From Verrucomicrobiota bacterium (GTDB taxonomy: Bacteria; Verrucomicrobiota; Verrucomicrobiia; Opitutales; Seribacteraceae): DNA of 12,108 nucleotides. The stretch is from the NCBI GenBank assembly GCA_014382645.1, contig JACNJI010000242.1, positions 1-12,108 of the forward strand, written 5' to 3'. Below are positions 7,126-12,108 of the stretch, piece by piece. The position numbers and the translations under genes were made by a program. Numbering within the stretch: position 1 is the first letter of the stretch; each line of letters opens with the position of its first letter. The notes under the pieces are model-generated. The model worked only from the letters and a program-made list of their open reading frames with translations, was not told where the DNA came from and did not search any database.

Positions 7126-8409
7126 ATGAGTAATGATTTGATTATTAAATGGAAAAAACGATACGGAAGTCCCTGCATCTTTTTTCTGATTGCTGTTCTA
7201 AGTCTAGCCTTTTCCTCCTTTGCTCAGGATCCTGAATCGAATAAGAAACCCACTGCTGAATCAACCGATTCTAAAAAGGAAAAGTCTGATGAATCCGAAT
7301 CGGATTCCGGCGATGAAGCTTCGGGCGATAATGAGCCAACGGACGATTCAACTAACTCTACTCCCGTCGAATCCGACCAGAGTCCTTCCGGTGGGGAGAA
7401 TGCGGCACCTGCCGGCACTTCTCCTTCGGCGCCAACTTCGCCTCCCTCTATTTCTTTTGCGGTGCCGGATGTTGCGGGCAAAGCATTTGATGTAAAACGA
7501 GATAGCGGCACATTGGAGGATCTCGACAAATTAAGTCGAGTGGAGGGCCTTTTGCCAGATTCGAATCCGCCTTCCGGGTTTTCGGAAGAAATATTGAACC
7601 GAGACATTTCTCTACTCACCAATCACATGCTCTTCGGCGTTTTCCCTGCTTCCGCTCGTTTCGAGCAGAGCGAATTGGATGCAAATGATTTGGCTCTCGA
7701 TGTCACTTCAGTCTGGGACCATCTATCCACGGCGACCGACTCATTTCCTTTGGTTTCCTATTCATCTGTCGTTGGTCGCAACCTTTCACTAACCGAAGGT
7801 ACGTATGAGGTGGCAAGTGAGAACGCTTTTCTTTTGGGGGCTACTTCAGATTTGAGCTATTCGGGTGAGGTCTCTTTTTCAGGATCGGCTTCGCGAGTAG
7901 TTTTGATTGGAGGAAACTATGTTTCCGCTGCTGCCGGTTCAAAGTTAAAACTCGATGCAGCTCTAGCCGACTTGGTTGTTGTCTCTCGCTCGGATTGGAG
8001 TGTTTCCGATGCTGCCTTCGCCGCCGGAAGCAAACTTTATTTGCGAAGTCTCAGCGACCTCACCCTAGTCAACGTAGATTTTACTGCGACCGACTTAGTA
8101 CGTCTTGAGGCGCTGATGGATCTGTCTTTGGATTCCGCTCGTTTCTCCGCCGGTCTGCGAGAAATTCAAATGCGAGCCACTACCATCGATCTGAGTAATG
8201 TCGACTTTCCGTCCTCTTCCATCGTTGATTTGCATACGATGAAAGGGGGGGGGGACGGGAAGTACCCCACTTTCGGCTCTGCCAACAGGGCTTACGGAAG
8301 AGTAAACTTTTTACGTAATATAAGCTATGGCGGAAAAGCTAACCTTCTTCAAGACCGCTCCTCCTTCGATCTTCATGGAACAAATATTAAGATTTCCAAA
8401 CTTCCTTAA
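7126..8409 (+). CDS. Secreted beta-solenoid protein with acidic linker; family not named
   Basis: Exported protein of 427 residues; I do not recognise a named family. Residues 1-33 form a signal peptide with an SFA cleavage site before Gln34. Residues 34-107 are a Ser/Asp/Glu/Pro-rich, probably disordered linker. The rest is beta-rich, and Phe298, Phe319, Phe340 and Phe361 lie exactly 21 residues apart in units such as DLTLVNVDF and IDLSNVDF, which suggests a beta-solenoid. The C-terminus (about 390-427) has the pattern YGRVNF, SYGG, DLHGTNIKI, which I recall from secreted verrucomicrobial proteins. The ATG lies 11 bp after the giant gene's stop with no Shine-Dalgarno, so co-transcription is likely. 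A run of ten G (codons 374-376 plus one base) could cause frameshifting. It may be a structural or surface partner of the giant protein. Confidence 0.85.
   Translation: MSNDLIIKWKKRYGSPCIFFLIAVLSLAFSSFAQDPESNKKPTAESTDSKKEKSDESESDSGDEASGDNEPTDDSTNSTPVESDQSPSGGENAAPAGTSPSAPTSPPSISFAVPDVAGKAFDVKRDSGTLEDLDKLSRVEGLLPDSNPPSGFSEEILNRDISLLTNHMLFGVFPASARFEQSELDANDLALDVTSVWDHLSTATDSFPLVSYSSVVGRNLSLTEGTYEVASENAFLLGATSDLSYSGEVSFSGSASRVVLIGGNYVSAAAGSKLKLDAALADLVVVSRSDWSVSDAAFAAGSKLYLRSLSDLTLVNVDFTATDLVRLEALMDLSLDSARFSAGLREIQMRATTIDLSNVDFPSSSIVDLHTMKGGGDGKYPTFGSANRAYGRVNFLRNISYGGKANLLQDRSSFDLHGTNIKISKLP
8245..8254 (+). repeat. Ten-G homopolymer inside the solenoid gene
   Basis: The tract encodes Gly374-Gly376 and the first base of Asp377. 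Gain or loss of one base moves translation to a stop at 8316-8318 or 8321-8323, removing the conserved C-terminal motif. This is the usual architecture of a slipped-strand switch, but it could also be a sequencing error. Confidence 0.85.
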
Positions 8410-9511
8410 AGTTGGTCGTGGGGATTACTCCTCTCCTCTCTCAAAAGTTTTCTCTTGGGCGGCCTTGGTTGTGGCGATCTTACTCTCTGGTTGCGCAATT
8501 GGTCTTGGCACTCCCGATCTACCGTTAAAGAGTGCTTCCGAGTTAACTGGAAGTATCTTGAATGATGATGAACAAAATGCATCTAACGAAGACACGAAAA
8601 CCAAATCATCCCCAGCAGGGGTGCAGGAAGTAGTGGAGTTGGATCGTTCGCTCTCAGGCAAACTCCTCGCCGAAGAGGCGGAGAGGTTTCGTTCGGTGTT
8701 GCAGGTCGATGTTAGATCCTATCGTTCAAGTAACATAACGCGAGTGAGTAATATTGAAGAGAGTGCCGCCGTGACTGAATACACAACCGTCGGGCGACTT
8801 GAATTCCCCACCAGTCAAGACTTGCTTTTCTTCGAAACTTTTTCTGCGTCTATCACTGCTCTTGGACAACGTTCTTATTTTGGTCAATACGAGATTGATT
8901 CCTCCGATTCTACTGATGATTCATTGCGTAATCTTGACTATGAATTCCGTTCCATCGGTCTTGGAGCAAAGGGTCGATTGACGTCCGACTGGAAAATTGA
9001 CCTTTCTGTTAAGTATGACGAGCTTGTTGATTTTCGTAGTCATGAGACACTTTACCATGCAGGCGTGTCTTCCTTTTCATTCGGCCGCGACTATTCCGTT
9101 TTCGGCGGAGGGATTTTTGAGCTTGATATCGTTGCGGAATATGCCCTTACGGAAATGTATCAACCATACGAGGTGCCGGGAGTTTTCGATGATGCGGGTG
9201 ACAACCTCCGCACAGCGCTTAATCTCTCGCTTACGCAACCACTCGATTCAGGAGGGCGATTCTACCTGACTCCCAGCGCTTCCATAACGCGAACCGTTTA
9301 CACCAAACCGACTTCGACTGGAAGAATTGATTACTTGATGCATGTTGAACTTGCTGCCGTTTACCGAATTATGCCTTGGCTATACCTGAGATCCTTCACC
9401 AACTACCAAGACAAAACTGCCAACGAAAAGGCAAAGTCTCTGCTTGTTGATTACGCCGAATACAATAATTGGGATGCTGGGCTGGGCTTGGGTGTCTCCT
9501 TGTCCTTTTGA
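8375..9511 (+). CDS. Outer-membrane beta-barrel-type protein with lipobox
   Basis: Predicted outer-membrane protein, 378 residues from this start. A hydrophobic segment (about residues 25-39) ends in LLSGC, a lipobox with Cys40 as the lipidation site. A short hydrophilic region with KSASE and SNEDTK stretches follows, then many alternating polar and hydrophobic beta strands. The chain ends GLGVSLSF; a terminal Phe is the classical signal for barrel insertion. A lipobox on a barrel is unusual, so the N-terminus may instead be a plug or a plain signal peptide. An in-frame ATG at 8327 would add 16 residues and lengthen the overlap with the previous gene from 35 to 83 bp; I prefer 8375 for the shorter overlap and shorter signal n-region. 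A stop at 8321-8323 rules out a longer form or simple fusion. Its place in the cluster suggests it anchors or exports the giant protein, but no homologous transporter is recognised. Confidence 0.8.
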   Translation: MEQILRFPNFLKVGRGDYSSPLSKVFSWAALVVAILLSGCAIGLGTPDLPLKSASELTGSILNDDEQNASNEDTKTKSSPAGVQEVVELDRSLSGKLLAEEAERFRSVLQVDVRSYRSSNITRVSNIEESAAVTEYTTVGRLEFPTSQDLLFFETFSASITALGQRSYFGQYEIDSSDSTDDSLRNLDYEFRSIGLGAKGRLTSDWKIDLSVKYDELVDFRSHETLYHAGVSSFSFGRDYSVFGGGIFELDIVAEYALTEMYQPYEVPGVFDDAGDNLRTALNLSLTQPLDSGGRFYLTPSASITRTVYTKPTSTGRIDYLMHVELAAVYRIMPWLYLRSFTNYQDKTANEKAKSLLVDYAEYNNWDAGLGLGVSLSF

Positions 9512-10302
9512 TTAACGTCCGCACCCATTCGAAAGCTCTTCTGTTCAGCGTTCTCGCGGTTTCTGGATTACATGCGAAAGATTCGGAAGGGCAAAAAGGG
9601 TTGAACTCTTCGCCCTCGGTCGAATTCGTCGAGGGGATAATCACCTTGCGAACACCTGAAGACGGACCGTCGCAGTCGATCCAAAAAGGAAGTGCTTTGC
9701 CGGAGCAGGCTCGAGTTTTTTGCCGTGACGGGGCAAGGCTGGTTTTACGAAACGATTATCGCTCGCTTCGCTTCATGGAGGATGCGACCTTCGGCTTACG
9801 GGCCGATTCCCTTTTCTTATGGTCCGGAGCCTGCCTCTTGGATCAAAGGGACAAGAAAGTTCTTCGAGCTAATCCATTTCTGATTTCTGCTCCTGAAGTG
9901 GTGGTCGAATGTCGCGGGCGGGGTAGTATTTTAGCCGAGATACAAACCAGTGGGGGAATGAAGGTAATTGGTCTAACCGGATTCTTTAAGCTTCGGTTGC
10001 CCGACAAAGAGACGTTCACAGAACTGCGTCCGGGCGAACTTCGATTCGTCAAGCCATACGCTCGCGGGTTTGGTGACCTAGTGCACTTGAATCTGGAAAC
10101 ACTGATCTCCACTGCGGCACTCATACACGAATTCCCCCGCGACGTTTCACTCGATACTGAACTTGCAAAGGTTACTTTGGAGCAAATTCCCCTCGTGACT
10201 AAGCGTTACCGTGCTCGCGTTGGTGATTCCCGTACCCCTGAAACCTTTGAGCTTAAACCTCTCCCGGCAATCTTGAGAAATACCCGCGAGAACACTCCTT
10301 GA
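9508..10302 (+). CDS. Secreted FecR-like domain protein
   Basis: Protein of 264 residues. The chosen TTG start overlaps the previous stop by four bases (TTGA) and gives a neat signal peptide of about 23 residues (MINVRTHSKALLFSVLAVS, then GLHA). A longer TTG start at 9469 would spoil it. The body resembles FecR-type periplasmic domains: EGIITLRT, QKGSALPEQARVFCRDGAR, an LFLWSGACLL segment, SAPEVVVECRGRGSILAEI and GGMKVIGLTGFFKL, all short strands around Gly turns. Classical FecR proteins cross the inner membrane and signal to a FecI sigma factor. Here there is no transmembrane helix beyond the signal and no sigma factor in the window, so a structural or surface role, as for stand-alone FecR domains in Verrucomicrobia, is more likely. 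It is last in the cluster; 82 bp separate it from the next gene. Confidence 0.75.
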   Translation: MINVRTHSKALLFSVLAVSGLHAKDSEGQKGLNSSPSVEFVEGIITLRTPEDGPSQSIQKGSALPEQARVFCRDGARLVLRNDYRSLRFMEDATFGLRADSLFLWSGACLLDQRDKKVLRANPFLISAPEVVVECRGRGSILAEIQTSGGMKVIGLTGFFKLRLPDKETFTELRPGELRFVKPYARGFGDLVHLNLETLISTAALIHEFPRDVSLDTELAKVTLEQIPLVTKRYRARVGDSRTPETFELKPLPAILRNTRENTP

Positions 10303-10347
10303 GTCAGGAGCATTGCTACTAAACGTCCAGTCTTCTCTTTGCAGTGC

Positions 10348-10382
10348 TTGACTTCCATTGGTCGGTGACTTTATATTATAAC
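10348..10382 (+). promoter_or_regulatory. Putative promoter of the metal-related cluster
   Basis: TTGACT at 10348-10353 is the -35 candidate. The AT-rich stretch 10370-10382 offers TTATAT (17-bp spacer) or TATTAT (20-bp spacer) as -10, and contains TATAAC. The ATG at 10385 follows almost at once, so the transcript would be leaderless or nearly so. The region aligns closely with 713-746 in front of the giant gene: TTGACTT, CC, GT, GGTGA, TTTAT and TATAAC appear in the same order. Confidence 0.5.
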
Positions 10383-10387
10383 CAATG
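10356..10387. promoter_or_regulatory. Possible operator: 7-bp inverted repeat over promoter and start codon
   Basis: CATTGGT (10356-10362) and ACCAATG (10381-10387) are perfect inverted repeats separated by 18 bp. They bracket the -10 region and cover the start codon, a position where a dimeric repressor or activator could act. The match is short and may be chance. It does not fit the CueR-type consensus. Confidence 0.25.
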
Positions 10388-10768
10388 TTCATTCTGAGCA
10401 AAAAGCTTTATTCCATATCTCTGGCTTTCATCATCGTTTGTCCCATCTGTTGCTGTTTCGGCGACTGGTTGCAGCCATTCGTGTTGCCGGACGCGACGCC
10501 ACCTTCCTGTTGCTCCGGCAGCGAAATGGATGATGTCCCTGAAGACTCTTCCGATGACTGCGCGTGCAAGACGTTCAACATAGCTAGGGCAAAGTCCGAT
10601 CTGTCGTTTTTACCATCTCCTCAATGTTTTCTTGGCTCGAGCATACTTACGTCCATTTTGAGCCCTGAAACGGTTTTTCCAAGGCTCTTCTCTGTGGCAA
10701 CGCCACCATCCGGCTTGCCACTTTTTTCGATTCCACCCCGAATCGTCTTCCAAACTTTTCTTATTTGA
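10385..10768 (+). CDS. Small exported Cys-rich protein
   Basis: Protein of 127 residues with no family I can name. A hydrophobic N-terminus (about residues 8-25) runs directly into CPICCC, and nine Cys in all (19, 22, 23, 24, 42, 43, 59, 61, 81) lie in the first 81 residues, including a CC pair and a CAC motif next to an acidic stretch (EMDDVPEDSSDD). The C-terminal third is Pro/Ser/Phe-rich and lacks Cys. The Cys pattern and the following HMA-like gene suggest extracytoplasmic metal binding or sensing, as for short Cys-rich proteins heading metal-efflux operons; this is inference. No Shine-Dalgarno precedes the ATG, which sits just after the predicted promoter. The frame could be spurious, but the signal-like start and the neighbours support it. 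Confidence 0.65.
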   Translation: MFILSKKLYSISLAFIIVCPICCCFGDWLQPFVLPDATPPSCCSGSEMDDVPEDSSDDCACKTFNIARAKSDLSFLPSPQCFLGSSILTSILSPETVFPRLFSVATPPSGLPLFSIPPRIVFQTFLI

Positions 10769-10813
10769 GGTTGGGCCGGCTTTGACCGGTTGTTCGATAT
10801 CATTACGGCATCT

Positions 10814-10827
10814 TGCCCCAACGGGCA
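10814..10827 (+). other. Small hairpin between the Cys-rich and HMA-like genes
   Basis: TGCCC (10814-10818) and GGGCA (10823-10827) pair around a CAAC loop, followed by TTT and then TTTC. The stem is short. It could be a weak attenuator or a processing site in the 96-bp gap, or chance. Confidence 0.25.
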
Positions 10828-10864
10828 TTTCCCGTATTTCTGCAACAACTTAAACCTTACTTAT

Positions 10865-11266
10865 ATGAAATATTTCAGAAACATTCTCATCGCTCTCATC
10901 TTCACTTCAACTTCTTTGTTCGTTGATGGTTTAGCCGCCGCTAAGGCAAAGTCCGAAACAAAGGAAGCACTTGCTCTCGAGCAGGATGAGGTCGGGCTCA
11001 AGGTGAAGGGGCTCGTCTGCTCTTTCTGCGCTCAAGGAATTCGTAAAAACGTCTCCAAGCTTAACTTCGTGGACTCGAAAAAACCGCAGAAGGGAGTAAG
11101 GGTAGACGAAAAGAACGGATATTTCGTCGTGTCACTCAAATCCGGAAAGACCCCCGTTTGGAATGATTTGTTCGCCGCCGTGGTGAATGCAGGTTACGAT
11201 GTCACCGAGGGGCAATCCTTGTCGGGTGGCAAAATCGTCATCCACTTGCCCGGAGCAAAGAAGTAG
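10865..11266 (+). CDS. Exported HMA-like metal-binding protein
   Basis: Protein of 133 residues. The ATG at 10865 begins a clean signal peptide (MKYFRNILIALIFTSTSLFV, then a cleavage region near GLAAAKA). A TTG 75 bp upstream in the same frame only adds an unlikely N-terminal tail. Residues 43-125 look like a heavy-metal-associated fold: VGLKVKGLVCSFCAQGIRKN carries the CxxC pair at Cys52 and Cys55 after the first strand, then come a helix, NGYFVVSLKSG, and a second helix ending in VVNAGYDV, as in HMA domains. The usual GMTCxxC is replaced by GLVCSFC. An exported HMA domain would handle metal, for example copper, in the periplasm, perhaps passing it to an efflux system or a mercury- or copper-type transporter outside the window. 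Its stop is immediately followed by the ATG of the next gene. Confidence 0.83.
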   Translation: MKYFRNILIALIFTSTSLFVDGLAAAKAKSETKEALALEQDEVGLKVKGLVCSFCAQGIRKNVSKLNFVDSKKPQKGVRVDEKNGYFVVSLKSGKTPVWNDLFAAVVNAGYDVTEGQSLSGGKIVIHLPGAKK

Positions 11267-12108
11267 ATGAACAACACGATGAATAGGTTTTTACGTCTTG
11301 TCGTCTTTGGCTCGAGCCTTGCCGTGCTTACCGTTCGAGCTCATCAGCCCATCATGGACATGGCTCCCCGTTGGTCGGGCGGTTGGGGCTTGCAGGTTAG
11401 ACAGGTTTGGTCTGGTTCGGACGACTACCTCGATGGTTCTACGGAACTCTCCAATCCGGATAGTCTCGAGCGATACGTTCGTCAAACTTGGCTAGAGGGG
11501 GTGTACACCTTTGATCGATCGGCACGAGTCACTTTCAAGATGCCCTATGTCGACAAGTCTCGAACGATCCTTTCCGGCGGAACTCCTGCCCGACAGCAAT
11601 CGAACGGGTGGGGCGATCTTGTCCTCGCGGCACCCCTAAAGAAGTACTCCAATTTCGATGGATACACACATAACTTCGGTTTTACTCCACAAGTCCGCAT
11701 GCCTACGGGTTCGACCGGAGATGATTATGCCCTGAGCGACGGGAGTTGGGATTTCGGCTTGGGCCTGTCCTATTCCGGAGAAGGTTACTTGTTCGATTCT
11801 TTTCCTAATCTGCACTTCTATCACCTCTACGATTTGTTCTATTGGGAGAATCGTAAAGGGGTGGGAGGCTTTCAGGAAGGCGATGAACTGGGATTGGACG
11901 TCAACGTGGGGATGAAGCTTTACCACGACAACGACAGTATGACGGGCGCATTCCTCATGTGGGACGTGACCGCTCGCCGGCAGGAAGTTGGCGATGCCCG
12001 TACGGGAGCATACGAGGGCAAGAGTCTGCAGACAGGCCCCGTACTCGTTTGGTACAAGGACAGTATTATGATTCGCGGGGAGTGGAAAGGATCGGTCTAC
12101 GAAAGCCT
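11267..12108 (+). CDS. Outer-membrane barrel-type protein near metal-binding genes (3' end cut)
   Basis: The frame is open to the window end; 280 codons are visible. The ATG directly follows the HMA gene's TAG with no gap, so translational coupling is likely. An alternative ATG lies at 11279. A signal peptide ends LTVRA, so the mature chain would start HQPIMDMAPRWSGGWGLQ. The rest is beta-strand-rich: RYVRQTWLEGVYTFDRSARV, VTFKMPYVD, GWGDLVLAAPLKKY, HNFGFTPQVRMPTGSTGDD, SDGSWDFGLGLSY. This alternation and the RMPTGS...DGSWDFGLGLSYS segment resemble the transporter/MetA-pathway type of outer-membrane barrel. I recall similar proteins beside HMA and efflux genes in marine bacteria. A role in metal passage or sensing is inferred from the neighbours; the C-terminal barrel signature is outside the window. 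Confidence 0.82.
   Translation, partial: MNNTMNRFLRLVVFGSSLAVLTVRAHQPIMDMAPRWSGGWGLQVRQVWSGSDDYLDGSTELSNPDSLERYVRQTWLEGVYTFDRSARVTFKMPYVDKSRTILSGGTPARQQSNGWGDLVLAAPLKKYSNFDGYTHNFGFTPQVRMPTGSTGDDYALSDGSWDFGLGLSYSGEGYLFDSFPNLHFYHLYDLFYWENRKGVGGFQEGDELGLDVNVGMKLYHDNDSMTGAFLMWDVTARRQEVGDARTGAYEGKSLQTGPVLVWYKDSIMIRGEWKGSVYES

Noticed and set aside
7220..7622. Frames on both strands over the acidic linker of the solenoid gene
   Set aside because: Low-complexity Ser/Asp/Glu codons leave other frames open; the + strand gene has a signal peptide and continuous domains.
8245..8327. Fusion of the solenoid and barrel proteins by slippage at the G tract
   Set aside because: The barrel frame has a TAA at 8321-8323 and the third frame a TAA at 8316-8318, so neither shift gives a fused product.
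9469..9507. Upstream TTG start for the FecR-like gene
   Set aside because: It adds 13 residues of read-through from the previous gene's frame (GCWAGLGCLLVLL) and blurs a clear signal peptide starting at 9508.
10295..10310. CTCCT/AGGAG inverted repeat at the end of the FecR-like gene
   Set aside because: Only 5 bp of stem, overlaps the stop codon and no T-run follows; not a supportable terminator.
10348..10376. CueR/MerR-type operator
   Set aside because: TTGACTTCC starts like such sites but the expected dyad in the spacer is absent.
10790..10864. Upstream TTG start for the HMA-like gene
   Set aside because: It would place 25 unlikely residues before a textbook signal peptide beginning at the ATG at 10865.

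Overview
The window most resembles a chromosomal segment of a verrucomicrobial bacterium, probably Opitutae or Puniceicoccales-like. The main reasons are the Trp-rich C-terminal domain of the giant surface protein, the C-terminal YGRVNF...SYGG motif of its neighbour, and a stand-alone secreted FecR-like protein; I know all three mainly from that group. No ribosomal or housekeeping marker is present, so the placement is an inference. All genes I accept are on the + strand. Every one begins with an export signal, and none has a convincing Shine-Dalgarno sequence.

Bases 1-757 carry no credible gene. Bases 1-526 are GC-rich repeat DNA: a block of about 255 bp occurs twice (1-255 and 308-526), the second copy lacking 36 bp between two ACGT tetramers. 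The block is built from smaller imperfect palindromic units with the GTCATTGCGAG...GGCAATCCAGC signature of dispersed bacterial intergenic repeats. Bases 527-757 hold a possible hairpin (595-621) and a putative promoter (713-746).

Bases 758-10302 form a compact four-gene cluster that looks like one transcription unit for a cell-surface system. (1) A 2118-residue protein has a signal peptide, seven RCC1-type propeller blades, fourteen cadherin-like repeats of about 101 residues, a cadherin-like domain, an FN3-like domain and a Trp-rich C-terminal domain. (2) A secreted 427-residue protein has an acidic disordered linker, a 21-residue-period beta-solenoid and a 10-G coding tract. (3) A probable outer-membrane beta-barrel has a lipobox. 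(4) A secreted FecR-like protein comes last. Spacings are 11 bp, a 35-bp overlap and a 4-bp overlap. My working model is a displayed giant adhesin with dedicated envelope partners.

Bases 10385-12108 hold a second cluster that reads as metal handling: a Cys-rich exported small protein, an exported HMA-like protein with a CSFC motif, and, directly abutting it, an outer-membrane beta-barrel-type protein cut by the window end. The promoter regions of the two clusters share an unexpectedly similar stretch of about 33-35 bp.
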